This document shows, piece by piece, positions 41,136-50,510 of a stretch of 64,000 nt of DNA (the stretch's first letter is position 1; every line of letters begins with the position of its first letter). Origin of the DNA: Nocardia flavorosea NBRC 108225. Its GTDB lineage: Bacteria > Actinomycetota > Actinomycetes > Mycobacteriales > Mycobacteriaceae. The notes under the pieces were generated by a model that saw nothing but the letters and a program-made list of their open reading frames with translations, did not search any database and was not told where the DNA came from. Where the stretch lies: contig NZ_BDCG01000015.1 of assembly GCF_001613385.1 (NCBI RefSeq), positions 372,001 to 436,000 on the forward strand. Reading direction: 5' to 3'. The position numbers and the translations under genes were made by a program.

Positions 41136-42794
41136 GTGACTCCAGCCGACCTTGCAGATCTCCTTCACGCGACGGCCGCGAAGGTACTCGCCGAACGCGG
41201 GCTGGACCCCGCGGTCCTGCCCGACAAGGTCGATGTGGAGCGTCCGCGTAATCCCGAACACGGTGACTACAGCACGAATGTGGCGATGCGGGTCGCCAAG
41301 AAGGCGGGTACGAATCCGCGCGAGCTGGCGGGCTGGCTGGCCGAAGCACTCGGCGATACGTCCGGCGTGGCGAGCGCGGAAGTGGCGGGTCCCGGCTTCC
41401 TGAACATCCGGCTGGCGGCGTCGGCGCAGGGCGTGATCCTGCAACAGGTGCTGACCGCCGGTGTGAATTACGGCACCGCGGACGCCCTGGCCGGTACCAA
41501 GATCAATCTGGAGTTCGTCTCCGCGAACCCGACCGGTCCCGTGCATCTCGGTGGTACGCGCTGGGCGGCCGTTGGCGACGCTTTGGGTCGTATTCTCGCC
41601 GCGCAGGGCGCCGAGGTCACCCGCGAGTACTACTTCAACGATCACGGCGCGCAGATCACCCGGTTCGCCGAATCGCTGGTCGCGGCCGCCACCGGCGCGC
41701 CGACGCCGGAGAGCGGGTATGCCGGTGCCTATATCGCCGAAATCGCCGACCAGGTCATTGCCGCGCATCCCGGTGTGCTCGACCTCGACCCCGAACGCCG
41801 TATCGAACTGTTCCGCGCCGAGGGCGTGGAGCTCATGTTCGCCCACATCAAGAGAACGCTGCACGAATTCGGCACCGATTTCGATGTGTATTTCAACGAG
41901 AGTTCGCTGTTCGCTTCGGGCGCGGTGGAACGCGCGGTGGAAACACTGAAGAATTCCGGGGACCTGTACTCGAAGGACGGCGCGTGGTGGATCAAGAGCT
42001 CCGAATACGGTGACGATCAGGACCGGGTGGTCATCAAGAGCGACGGCCATGCCGCCTATATCGCCGGCGATATCGCGTATCTGCAGGACAAGCGGTCGCG
42101 TGGCTTCGACCTGTGCATCTATATGCTCGGCGCCGACCATCACGGTTATATCGGGCGCCTGAAGGCCGCCGCCGCGGCGTTCGGCGACAACCCCGACAGT
42201 GTCGAGGTGCTCATCGGGCAGATGGTGAACCTGCTGCGCGACGGTGTCGCGGTGCGGATGAGTAAACGCGCCGGCACCGTGGTCACTCTGGACGATCTGG
42301 TGGAGGCCATCGGTGTGGACGCCGCCCGCTACTCGCTGGTGCGCAGTTCGGTGAACTCGAGTATCGATATCGACCTGGACCTGTGGACGAAACAGGAAAG
42401 CGTCAACCCGGTCTACTACGTGCAGTACGCGCACGCCCGCGCGGCGTCGATCGCCCGTAATGCCGCCGAGTTCGAATACGACAAGGTGGCACCGGATTTC
42501 GCGCTGCTGGACTCCGATCTCGAAGGTGCTCTCATCCGGACCCTCGGCGAGTTCCCCCGGGTGGTGGCGAGCGCGGCCACCCTGCGGGAACCGCATCGCA
42601 TTGCCCGCTACCTGGAGGAATTGGCCGGCGCCTACCATCCGTTCCAGTCCAACAAGGCGCTGCGGGTGCTGCCGATGGGCGACGAACCCGTGAGCCCGGT
42701 CAACGCCGCCCGGCTGGTCCTGGCCAACGCCACCCGCCAGGTGCTCGCCAACGGGCTTGCCCTGCTCGGCGTCACCGCACCGGAGCGGATGTGA
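41136..42794 (+). CDS. argS: Arginyl-tRNA synthetase
   Basis: This 552-residue class I aminoacyl-tRNA synthetase charges tRNA-Arg. It has the N-terminal Add-1 tRNA-binding domain, the HIGH-type motif in SANPTGPVHLGGTRWAAVGD, the Arg-binding YYFNDHGAQITRF, and the KMSKS-type loop as MSKRAGT. The C-terminal DALR anticodon domain ends with LANATRQVLANGLALLG. Length is standard. GTG start, probably leaderless. It opens a same-strand run with lysA, thrA, thrC and thrB; the argS-lysA gap is 58 bp. The nearby tRNA-Arg is a possible but unproven functional neighbour. Confidence 0.97.
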   Translation: MTPADLADLLHATAAKVLAERGLDPAVLPDKVDVERPRNPEHGDYSTNVAMRVAKKAGTNPRELAGWLAEALGDTSGVASAEVAGPGFLNIRLAASAQGVILQQVLTAGVNYGTADALAGTKINLEFVSANPTGPVHLGGTRWAAVGDALGRILAAQGAEVTREYYFNDHGAQITRFAESLVAAATGAPTPESGYAGAYIAEIADQVIAAHPGVLDLDPERRIELFRAEGVELMFAHIKRTLHEFGTDFDVYFNESSLFASGAVERAVETLKNSGDLYSKDGAWWIKSSEYGDDQDRVVIKSDGHAAYIAGDIAYLQDKRSRGFDLCIYMLGADHHGYIGRLKAAAAAFGDNPDSVEVLIGQMVNLLRDGVAVRMSKRAGTVVTLDDLVEAIGVDAARYSLVRSSVNSSIDIDLDLWTKQESVNPVYYVQYAHARAASIARNAAEFEYDKVAPDFALLDSDLEGALIRTLGEFPRVVASAATLREPHRIARYLEELAGAYHPFQSNKALRVLPMGDEPVSPVNAARLVLANATRQVLANGLALLGVTAPERM

Positions 42795-42852
42795 CCACCA
42801 CCCACCATCGCAACGACCGACTGTTCCGGCAGTGGGTGAGGAAGGGAGACCG

Positions 42853-44268
42853 ATGAGTGTCCATCCGGCCGGACCGCGGCACGCCGATATCCCGCACGCG
42901 CCGAATCTGCCGCAGCGCCCGGCGGATCCGCGGGAGATGATCGATCTGCCCGAGAACGTGTGGCCGCGCGGCGCGACCCGCGATGCCGACGATGTGGTGC
43001 GCCTCGGCGGTATACCGGTCACCGAACTCGCCGCGAAGTTCGGTACCCCGCTGTTCGTGGTGGACGAGGACGATTTCCGGTCCCGCTGCCGCGATATGGT
43101 GCGCGCCTTCGGGGCCGATTCGCGAGTGCACTACGCTTCCAAGGCTTTTCTGTGCGGCGAGGTGGCGCGGTGGGTCCGTGATGAGGGCTTGTCGCTGGAT
43201 GTGGCCTCCGGTGGTGAACTGGCGGTCGCACTGCACGCCGGGTTCCCCGCAGAACGTATTGCGGTGCACGGCAACAACAAATCCGTCGCCGAACTCGAGG
43301 CCGCCGTCGCGGCGGGAGTCGGTCATGTGGTGGTCGATTCGCTGTTCGAGATCGACCGGCTGGAAGCCGTCGCCGGCGCGGCGGGGGTGGTGCAGGATGT
43401 GCTGGTCCGGGTCACTGTCGGGGTCGAGGCGCACACCCACGAATACATTTCCACCGCTCACGAGGACCAGAAGTTCGGTTTCTCCATCTCCGGCGGTGAC
43501 GCCATGGAGGCCTTGGCCCGGGTTTTCGAAGCCGGCAACCTGCGCCTGGTCGGCCTGCACAGCCATATCGGCTCGCAGATCTTCGAGATCGACGGTTTCG
43601 AAATCGCGGCCCACCGGATGCTCGGGCTGCTTCGTGAAGCCGTCGACAAGTTCGGTGTCGAACGCACCGCGCAGATATCGCTGCTCGACCTCGGCGGCGG
43701 GCTCGGGATCTCCTATCTGCCCTCGGACACTCCGCCACCGCTCGACGCCTTCGCCGAGAAACTGCGGGTCCTGGTCGCGCGGGAAGCCGAACTGGCCGGG
43801 TTGCCCGTCCCACGGATCGCGGTCGAACCGGGTCGCGCGATCGCCGGACCGGGCACGGTGACTCTGTACGAGATCGGCACCATCAAGGACGTCTCCCTGG
43901 ACGGTGGCCTGCGCCGCCGCTATGTCAGCGTCGACGGCGGGATGAGCGATAACATCCGGCCCGCGCTGTACCAGGCCGATTACCACTGCCAGCTCGTCTC
44001 GCGGGGGTCGCAGGCCGAGCCGGTGGTCGCCCGTGTTGTCGGAAAGCATTGCGAGAGCGGCGATATCATCATCCGCGACACCTGGCTCCCGGCCGACGCC
44101 GGGCCCGGCGACCTCGTTGCCGTGGCCGGGACGGGCGCCTACTGCTATTCCATGTCGAGCCGGTACAACATGCTGACCAGACCCGCTGTCGTCGCCGTCG
44201 CAGACGGTACGGCGCGGCTGATCCTGCGCCGGGAAACGATCGACGATCTGCTCGGTCTGGAGGTCTGA
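42853..44268 (+). CDS. lysA: Diaminopimelate decarboxylase
   Basis: This 471-residue PLP enzyme makes L-lysine from meso-diaminopimelate. The PLP lysine is K97 in HYASKAFLCGEV. Further family marks are LHSHIGSQIF, the glycine loop DLGGGLGISY, RIAVEPGRAI and the C-terminal GKHCESGDIII followed by YCYSMSSRYN. The first ~45 residues (with AGPRHADIPHAPN) are a lineage extension also seen in mycobacteria. ATG 42853 has GAAGGGAG upstream; the frame open from 42757 overlaps argS. The stop overlaps the thrA start (TGATG). Confidence 0.97.
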   Translation: MSVHPAGPRHADIPHAPNLPQRPADPREMIDLPENVWPRGATRDADDVVRLGGIPVTELAAKFGTPLFVVDEDDFRSRCRDMVRAFGADSRVHYASKAFLCGEVARWVRDEGLSLDVASGGELAVALHAGFPAERIAVHGNNKSVAELEAAVAAGVGHVVVDSLFEIDRLEAVAGAAGVVQDVLVRVTVGVEAHTHEYISTAHEDQKFGFSISGGDAMEALARVFEAGNLRLVGLHSHIGSQIFEIDGFEIAAHRMLGLLREAVDKFGVERTAQISLLDLGGGLGISYLPSDTPPPLDAFAEKLRVLVAREAELAGLPVPRIAVEPGRAIAGPGTVTLYEIGTIKDVSLDGGLRRRYVSVDGGMSDNIRPALYQADYHCQLVSRGSQAEPVVARVVGKHCESGDIIIRDTWLPADAGPGDLVAVAGTGAYCYSMSSRYNMLTRPAVVAVADGTARLILRRETIDDLLGLEV

Positions 44269-45668
44269 TGGACGCGACGAAAGAGGCGAATATGCCCGAG
44301 GCGAGCGTGCCCGCGGTGAACGAAGTCGTACCGGGACAGTGGGGTCCGGACCGGCCCATCGGGGTCGCGGTACTGGGTATGGGCAATGTGGGCAGCGAGG
44401 TCGTGCGGATTCTGCGCGAGCACGCCGACGATCTGCAGGCGCGGGTCGGCGCACCCGTGACCCTGCGCGGGGTCGCGGTGCGCACTCTCGACCGGGACCG
44501 CGGCCTGCCCGCCGACCTGCTGACCACCGATGCCGAGGGTCTGGTCGCCCGGTCCGATGTGGACGTAGTGGTCGAGGTCATCGGCGGTATCGACCCCGCG
44601 CGTGCGCTCATTCTGGCCGCGCTCAACGCCGGTAAATCGGTGGTCACCGCCAACAAGGCGCTGCTGGCCGATTACACCGGGGAACTGGCTGCCGCGGCCG
44701 AACGCAGCCGCGCCGACCTCTACTTCGAGGCCGCGGTCGCCGGGGCGATTCCGGTGGTGCGGCCGCTCATCCAGTCGCTGTCCGGTGACCGGGTCAACCG
44801 GGTGGTCGGCATCGTCAACGGCACCACCAACTTCATTCTGTCCGCGATGGACGAAACCGGCGCGGATTACGGCGAGACCCTCGCCGAAGCCACCCGCCTC
44901 GGCTATGCCGAAGCCGATCCGACCGCCGATGTCGAGGGTTACGACGCCGCCGCCAAGGCCGCCATCCTCGCTTCACTCGCCTTCCACACCCGGGTCACGG
45001 CCGCCGATGTGTTCCGGCAGGGCATCTCGACGATCACCTCCGAGGACCTGGAAACCGCCTCCGCGGTGAACTGCGCCGTGAAACTGCTCGCGATCTGCGA
45101 GCGGGTGCCGGCCGGCCCGGGGGAGCCGAGTCCGGACGAGGGCGGAAAGGAACGAGTTTCGGTGCGGGTCTATCCGGCGCTGATCCCGCGCAAACACCCG
45201 TTGGCCACGGTCAGCGGGGCGTTCAACGCGGTGGTCGTCGAGGCCGAGAACGCCGGCCGGCTGATGTTCTACGGCCAGGGCGCCGGCGGTGCACCCACCG
45301 CCTCGGCGGTGCTGGGCGATCTGGTGATGGCCGCGCGCAACAAGTTCTTCGGCGGCCGCGCTCCCGGTGAATCGGTCTACGCGGCGCTGCCGATCGCGCC
45401 GATCGGCGATACCCCCACCCGCTACCACGTGAATCTGAAGGTCGAAGACCGTCCCGGTGTGCTGGCCCGGGTGGCGGGTAAATTCGCCGAGCACGGGGTC
45501 AGTATCTCCACTGTCCGGCAGGAAGGGCACGATGACCGGGCACGGCTCGTCGTTGTCACCCACCTGGCGACGGAGTCGGCGCTGGCCGAAACCGTGGCCG
45601 CCCTCGCGGATATGGAATCCGTCACATCTGTCACCAGCGTTTTGAGATTGGAAGGCACCGAAGAATGA
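44268..45668 (+). CDS. thrA: Homoserine dehydrogenase with C-terminal ACT domain
   Basis: This 466-residue NAD(P)-dependent enzyme reduces aspartate semialdehyde to homoserine. It has an N-terminal Rossmann fold (GVAVLGMGNVGSEVVRIL), the substrate signature GIVNGTTNFILSAMDETGADY, and a C-terminal ACT regulatory domain (RYHVNLKVEDRPGVLARVAG) for threonine feedback. There is no aspartokinase fusion. ATG 44268 shares a base with the lysA stop, and GGAGG ends 5 nt before it. The stop overlaps thrC by 4 bp. Gene name follows mycobacterial usage; hom is the common synonym. Confidence 0.96.
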   Translation: MDATKEANMPEASVPAVNEVVPGQWGPDRPIGVAVLGMGNVGSEVVRILREHADDLQARVGAPVTLRGVAVRTLDRDRGLPADLLTTDAEGLVARSDVDVVVEVIGGIDPARALILAALNAGKSVVTANKALLADYTGELAAAAERSRADLYFEAAVAGAIPVVRPLIQSLSGDRVNRVVGIVNGTTNFILSAMDETGADYGETLAEATRLGYAEADPTADVEGYDAAAKAAILASLAFHTRVTAADVFRQGISTITSEDLETASAVNCAVKLLAICERVPAGPGEPSPDEGGKERVSVRVYPALIPRKHPLATVSGAFNAVVVEAENAGRLMFYGQGAGGAPTASAVLGDLVMAARNKFFGGRAPGESVYAALPIAPIGDTPTRYHVNLKVEDRPGVLARVAGKFAEHGVSISTVRQEGHDDRARLVVVTHLATESALAETVAALADMESVTSVTSVLRLEGTEE

Positions 45669-46789
45669 CAACAGCATCGCGCAGCGGGGCGGTGGGCGGG
45701 CCTTCCGGCGTGGCCCCGCAATCCGGCGTGCACTCCCGCTGGCCCGGGCTGATCGCCGCCTACCGGGACCGGCTCGCGGGTGCGGCCGACTGGGAACCGG
45801 TCACCCTGTTCGAGGGCGGCACCCCGCTGGTGCCGGCTCCGTACCTGTCCGAACTCACCGGGTGCGAGGTATATCTCAAGGTCGAGGGCGCCAACCCGAC
45901 CGGTTCGTTCAAGGACCGGGGCATGACCATGGCGATGACCGATGCCAAATACCGGGGTCAGCAGGCGGTGCTGTGCGCTTCCACCGGTAACACCTCGGCG
46001 TCGGCCGCCGCCTATGCGACCCGCGCCGGCATGACCTGCGCGGTACTCATCCCGCAGGGCAAGATCGCCATGGGCAAACTGGCCCAGGCCGTGATGCTCG
46101 GTGCCAAGGTGATCCAGGTCGAGGGCAATTTCGACGACTGCTTGGAGCTGGCCCGTAAGGTTACCTCCGATTTCCCGGCGATCGGCCTGGTCAACTCGGT
46201 GAACCCGGCGCGGATCGAAGGCCAGAAAACCGCCTCCTTCGAGATCTGCGATGTGCTCGGCACCGCGCCCGATGTGCACGCGCTGCCGGTGGGCAACGCC
46301 GGCAATATCACTGCCTACTGGCGTGGCTATCGCGAATACCACGCCGATGGCGTGACGGGGTCGCTGCCGCGCATGCTCGGCGTTCAGGCCGCCGGGGCGG
46401 CCCCGCTGGTCAACGGTGCCCCGGTGAAGGAACCGGAGACCATCGCGACCGCCATCCGGATCGGCGCGCCCGCCTCGTGGAACGGTGCGGTCGCGGCCAA
46501 GGAGGAGTCCGGCGGTGCGTTCCGGGCGGCCACCGACGCCGAGATCCTGGAGGCATACCGGCTGGTCGCGGCGAAGGAAGGCGTATTCGTCGAGCCGGCC
46601 TCCGCGGCAAGTGTCGCCGGAGTACTGGCCGCCCGCGCAGACGGCTGGCTCGAACCCGGGCTGAAGGTGGTCTGCACGGTCACCGGTAACGGTCTCAAGG
46701 ATCCCGATACCGCTCTGCTCGGTATGCCCGAGGTCCAGGCCATCGCGGTCGACCCGGTGGCCGTCGCCGCCCGACTCGAACTGGCCTGA
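45665..46789 (+). CDS. thrC: Threonine synthase
   Basis: This 374-residue PLP fold-type II enzyme converts O-phosphohomoserine to threonine. The PLP lysine is K83 in NPTGSFKDRGMTMAM. The phosphate-binding glycine loop appears as ALPVGNAGNITAYW and a C-terminal TVTGNGLKDPD supports the assignment. The N-terminal 30 residues are Gly/Ser-rich and variable. ATG 45665 overlaps the thrA stop. The thrB start is 2 nt after its stop. Confidence 0.96.
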   Translation: MTTASRSGAVGGPSGVAPQSGVHSRWPGLIAAYRDRLAGAADWEPVTLFEGGTPLVPAPYLSELTGCEVYLKVEGANPTGSFKDRGMTMAMTDAKYRGQQAVLCASTGNTSASAAAYATRAGMTCAVLIPQGKIAMGKLAQAVMLGAKVIQVEGNFDDCLELARKVTSDFPAIGLVNSVNPARIEGQKTASFEICDVLGTAPDVHALPVGNAGNITAYWRGYREYHADGVTGSLPRMLGVQAAGAAPLVNGAPVKEPETIATAIRIGAPASWNGAVAAKEESGGAFRAATDAEILEAYRLVAAKEGVFVEPASAASVAGVLAARADGWLEPGLKVVCTVTGNGLKDPDTALLGMPEVQAIAVDPVAVAARLELA

Positions 46790-46791
46790 TC

Positions 46792-47769
46792 TTGGATACG
46801 CGCGAGAGCCGGCTCACCGCTCCCACCTTGCCGGCCGGGCTCACCGTCACGGTCCGGGTCCCCGCATCCAGCGCGAACCTCGGACCCGGTTTCGATTCGC
46901 TGGGGATGGCGCTGGGTATCTACGACGAGATCGAGGTGCGCAGCACAGAATCCGGACTGGATATCCGGGTCGAGGGCGAGGGCGCCGACGAGGTGCCCTG
47001 GGGGCCACAGCATCTGGTGGTCCGGGCCATCGAACGCGGACTGGAATCGGCCGGGGTCTGGGCCGACGGCCTGGAGGTGCTGTGCCGGAACGCGATTCCG
47101 CACTCCCGTGGGCTGGGATCCTCGGCGGCGGCCGTGGTCGGCGGTATCGCCGCGGGCTGTGCGCTGGCCGCCGAATTCGACCCCGCCCTGGCCGTCGGCA
47201 CCGACCGGATGGTGCAGCTGGCGGCCGAATTCGAGGGACATCCGGATAACGCGGCGGCCAGTGTGCTCGGCGGTATCGTCGTCTCCTGGACCGAGACCGG
47301 CCCGGGGCCCGAGGCCATCGGTGATATCGCTGCGCCGCAGCGGATCTACCGCGCCGTCCGGCTCGACGGGCACGCCGGTCTGCGACCGGTGGTTCTGGTC
47401 CCCGACGAGCGCTCTTCCACCGCCCAGACCCGGGGCCTGCTGCCCGAGCTGATCCCGCATCGCGACGCCGCGTTCAACGTGAGCCGGGTCGCGCTGGCGG
47501 TGGTCGCGCTGACCCAGCGCCCCGATCTGCTGCTCCCGGCCACCGCGGATCGGTTGCACCAAACCCAGCGCGCACCCGCCCTGCCGCTGACAACCGCCTG
47601 GATCGACCGGTTGCGGTCCGCCGGAATCGCGGCTACCGTTTCGGGCGCCGGCCCCACGGTGCTCGCACTCGGGACCAGCGCTTTCCCCGACGAACTGCGT
47701 GCGCGTGCCGCGTCGGACGGGCTGCGGGTACTCGAGCCGGGCCTCGCGGAAGGCGTCCGGATCGCCTGA
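46792..47769 (+). CDS. thrB: Homoserine kinase
   Basis: This 325-residue GHMP kinase phosphorylates homoserine for ThrC. The substrate motif VPASSANLGPGFDSLG is near residue 22. The ATP loop PHSRGLGSSAAAVVGG follows in mid-protein, and the C-terminal GIAATVSGAGPTVLAL closes the GHMP set. The TTG start at 46792 lies 2 nt after the thrC stop and has no good ribosome-binding site. Translation is probably coupled to thrC termination. No ATG or GTG nearby gives a complete first strand. Confidence 0.94.
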   Translation: MDTRESRLTAPTLPAGLTVTVRVPASSANLGPGFDSLGMALGIYDEIEVRSTESGLDIRVEGEGADEVPWGPQHLVVRAIERGLESAGVWADGLEVLCRNAIPHSRGLGSSAAAVVGGIAAGCALAAEFDPALAVGTDRMVQLAAEFEGHPDNAAASVLGGIVVSWTETGPGPEAIGDIAAPQRIYRAVRLDGHAGLRPVVLVPDERSSTAQTRGLLPELIPHRDAAFNVSRVALAVVALTQRPDLLLPATADRLHQTQRAPALPLTTAWIDRLRSAGIAATVSGAGPTVLALGTSAFPDELRARAASDGLRVLEPGLAEGVRIA

Positions 47770-47783
47770 CGGGCGCGTCCGCC

Positions 47784-47813
47784 TTGCCGAGGTTCGTAGT
47801 TGCCCGCTATCCT
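47784..47813 (+). promoter_or_regulatory. Predicted sigma-A promoter for rho
   Basis: TTGCCG (47784-47789) and TATCCT (47808-47813) are spaced 18 bp apart, just after the thrB stop. This would give a leader of about 260 nt before the rho GTG. Confidence 0.5.
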
Positions 47814-48081
47814 GGGCAAGTCCGTACATCGCGCGCATCAGACGCCGGTGCTTCATCAGGGCAATCGCTCCAGCAGGCTCCAGGCTCGAGCCTCCATGCC
47901 ATGGGGGTGCCGCGCAGCCTCTGAACTGGAATGATCTCTTCCACCATTTCCTCGGTGGCGAAGCACCCGGTCCCGGAGGGGCAGGCGATACGGCTACAAA
48001 TCCGAGTCCGGCAGCGAGATCGGGCTACGGAACGAAACCCTCGACACAGCACACGGCCTTCGAGGGAAGGAAAGGATCTCC
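47814..48081 (+). promoter_or_regulatory. Long untranslated leader of rho
   Basis: About 260 bp with no convincing gene between the predicted promoter and the rho start. Bacterial rho genes often have leaders used for autoregulation by Rho-dependent termination, and a C-rich single-stranded stretch would be the expected signal. I see GC-rich segments but cannot define a fold with confidence. GGAAGGAAAGGA just before GTG 48082 is a strong ribosome-binding site. Confidence 0.4.
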
Positions 48082-50202
48082 GTGACAGATACGGACCTGC
48101 TCGCGACACCCGGGGTGGAATCCGACTCCGAACCCTCGGGCAACCGCGAAAGTGACTCCGGACAGATTTCGAAGATGAGCGAGAACACCGACATCGGATC
48201 GGGGCTGACTGGAATGTTGTTGCCGCAGTTGCGCGCACTGGCAGGGGAACTCGGAATTCGGGGCACCTCCGGTATGCGCAAGGGTGATCTCATCGCTGCT
48301 ATCAAGGAAAATCAGGCCGGCAGACCTGCCGCCGCGGAGCGCAACTCCCGCGCGAAGGCTGCCAAGGAACGTAAGTCCGCGGAGCCCGCCGCGGCCGCGT
48401 CCACCACGGCTGCTGCTGCACCCGCCGCTGCTCCGGCCGAGGCGCCCGCGCCCGCCCGGACCGCGAACGATCGCGCCTCGACCGGCGCCGATAATGCGTC
48501 CGGCGATGCCAAGGGCGCCGAGAAGCAGGCCGCCACCAACGGTGCGGCGAATGCCAACGGCGTCGCGGAGGCCGGGAAGGCCGACACCGCGAAGGCCGGT
48601 GCCGGAGCGGACACCAAGGGGGATGGCAAGGCCGACGCCAAGCCCGAGGCCAAAACCGCCGACACCGAGGACACCGGCCGGGATTCCGGCCAGCGTGGCC
48701 GCGGCCGGCAGCGGCGCGGTCGCGATCAGCAGGGCAAGAACACCGGTGATTCCGGCGAGACGCGTACCGACGATGCCAAGTCCGACGGCGGCAAGTCCGA
48801 CGGCGGCAAGTCCGAGTCCAAACAGGACGGCAAGGACTCCGACCAGGGCGAACGCCGACGTGACCGGAACCAGGGCGGCCAGCAGAACCAGGGCGATCAG
48901 CGTGGCTCCGGTAGTAACCGGGGTGGCGACGGGAACCGTGGTGGCGACGACGAAGAGGGCGGCCGGGGTCGCCGGGGTCGCCGGTTCCGCGAGCGTCGCC
49001 GCGGCCGCGATCGCGAGGGTGGCGGGGAGGCCCGCGAGCCCGAGATCCGTGAGGACGACGTTCTGCAGCCGGTCGCGGGCATCCTCGATGTCCTGGACAA
49101 CTACGCGTTCGTGCGCACCTCCGGCTACCTGGCCGGGCCGAACGACGTCTATGTCTCGATGAACCTCGTCCGCAAGAACGGCCTGCGCCGCGGTGACGCG
49201 ATCACCGGTGCGGTGCGAGCCCCGCGGGAGGGCGAACAGTCCAATCAGCGGCAGAAGTTCGATCCGCTGGTGCGCCTGGACACGGTCAACGGCGCCGAGG
49301 TGGATTCGGCGAAGCGGCGGCCCGATTTCAACAAGCTCACTCCGCTGTACCCCAATCAGCGGCTGCGCCTGGAAACGACGCCGAACAAGCTGACCACCCG
49401 GGTCATCGATCTGATCATGCCGATCGGTAAGGGGCAGCGTGCCCTGATCGTGTCGCCGCCGAAGGCCGGTAAGACCACGATCATGCAGGACATCGCGAAC
49501 GCGATCGCGATCAACAACCCCGAGTGCTATCTCATGGTTGTGCTGGTCGACGAACGTCCCGAAGAGGTCACCGATATGCAGCGCTCGGTGAAGGGAGAGG
49601 TCATCGCCTCGACCTTCGACCGGCCGCCGTCCGATCACACCTCGGTCGCCGAATTGGCCATCGAACGGGCCAAGCGCCTGGTCGAAATGGGCAAGGACGT
49701 GGTGGTCCTGCTCGACTCGATCACCCGCCTGGGCCGCGCGTACAACAACTCCTCGCCGGCTTCCGGACGCATCCTGTCCGGTGGTGTCGATTCCACCGCG
49801 CTGTACCCGCCCAAGCGGTTCCTCGGCGCGGCGCGCAATATCGAGAACGGCGGCTCGCTGACGATCATCGCCACCGCGATGGTGGAAACCGGTTCGACCG
49901 GTGACACGGTGATCTTCGAGGAGTTCAAGGGCACCGGTAACGCCGAGCTCAAACTCGACCGCAAGATCGCCGAGCGGCGCGTGTTCCCCGCGGTGGACGT
50001 CAACCCGTCCGGTACCCGTAAGGACGAACTGTTGCTCAACGTCGACGAGGCCGCGGTCCTGCACAAGCTGCGCCGTGTCCTGTCCGGTCTGGATTCGCAC
50101 CAGGCCATCGATCTGCTGATCGACCGGTTGAAGAAGAGTAAGAACAACCTGGAATTCCTGATGCAGGTCTCCAAGACTGCTCCGGGTGCCCTGGACGAAT
50201 AA
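48082..50202 (+). CDS. rho: Transcription termination factor Rho
   Basis: This 706-residue RNA-dependent hexameric ATPase ends transcripts. The N-terminal Rho domain (MLLPQLRALAGELGIRGTSGMRKGDLIAAI) is followed by a very long insertion, residues ~85-325. It is first Ala/Lys-rich, then Gly/Asp/Arg-rich with RG and RRGR clusters, and it is predicted disordered and RNA-binding. The RNA-binding cold-shock-like domain (GILDVLDNYAFVRTSGYL) and the ATPase domain follow, with Walker A at SPPKAGKTT (K464). Q- and R-loop regions include LDSITRLGRAYNN and the LSGGVDSTALYPPKRF segment. Actinobacterial Rho proteins commonly have such insertions. GTG 48082 has a strong GGAAGGAAAGGA behind it. Confidence 0.97.
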   Translation: MTDTDLLATPGVESDSEPSGNRESDSGQISKMSENTDIGSGLTGMLLPQLRALAGELGIRGTSGMRKGDLIAAIKENQAGRPAAAERNSRAKAAKERKSAEPAAAASTTAAAAPAAAPAEAPAPARTANDRASTGADNASGDAKGAEKQAATNGAANANGVAEAGKADTAKAGAGADTKGDGKADAKPEAKTADTEDTGRDSGQRGRGRQRRGRDQQGKNTGDSGETRTDDAKSDGGKSDGGKSESKQDGKDSDQGERRRDRNQGGQQNQGDQRGSGSNRGGDGNRGGDDEEGGRGRRGRRFRERRRGRDREGGGEAREPEIREDDVLQPVAGILDVLDNYAFVRTSGYLAGPNDVYVSMNLVRKNGLRRGDAITGAVRAPREGEQSNQRQKFDPLVRLDTVNGAEVDSAKRRPDFNKLTPLYPNQRLRLETTPNKLTTRVIDLIMPIGKGQRALIVSPPKAGKTTIMQDIANAIAINNPECYLMVVLVDERPEEVTDMQRSVKGEVIASTFDRPPSDHTSVAELAIERAKRLVEMGKDVVVLLDSITRLGRAYNNSSPASGRILSGGVDSTALYPPKRFLGAARNIENGGSLTIIATAMVETGSTGDTVIFEEFKGTGNAELKLDRKIAERRVFPAVDVNPSGTRKDELLLNVDEAAVLHKLRRVLSGLDSHQAIDLLIDRLKKSKNNLEFLMQVSKTAPGALDE

Positions 50203-50270
50203 GCGGTATCGCTCGGCACGGGGGCGAGTCCTCGAACGGACTCGGCCCCGCCGGGAGTTCACCGGATCGG

Positions 50271-50302
50271 CGTGGGCCGGCCTTATGGAAGGCCGGCCCA
50301 CG
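50271..50302. terminator. Hairpin terminator after rho
   Basis: A perfect 14-bp stem CGTGGGCCGGCCTT / AAGGCCGGCCCACG with a 4-nt loop (ATGG), followed by TCCTGTTT. It lies 69 bp past the rho stop and ends the rho transcript before rpmE. Confidence 0.85.
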
Positions 50303-50397
50303 TCCTGTTTCCGCCGGACGCACACTCGCAGTTGCCCGTCGTCGATGCGGAACAAATCCTGGGGGAGGCGCGTTTCAGAGGGCGTCGGAGGTTCTGG

Positions 50398-50403
50398 CAT
50401 ACT
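50398..50403 (+). promoter_or_regulatory. Predicted -10 element for rpmE
   Basis: CATACT lies about 110 bp before the rpmE ATG, with TTTCAG (50373-50378) a possible -35 at 19 bp. The transcript would start near 50410. A GTG at 50412 is in frame with rpmE. Confidence 0.45.
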
Positions 50404-50510
50404 GGACCGCCGTGCGTCTGCGAATCGCGCAGACTCCCGCCTTAGTCGGTTCCGGTTCACGTTCGGCGAAATATCCGAGCGACCCGGCGACCAATATCGA
50501 GAGGACATCC

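Noticed and set aside
40500..43022. 840-codon open frame on the minus strand
   Set aside because: It is antisense to argS and part of lysA, and its 3' part overlaps the DUF3105 gene in another frame.
48025..50508. 827-codon minus-strand frame
   Set aside because: It is antisense to rho and its hydrophobic stretches mirror Rho's charged repeats.
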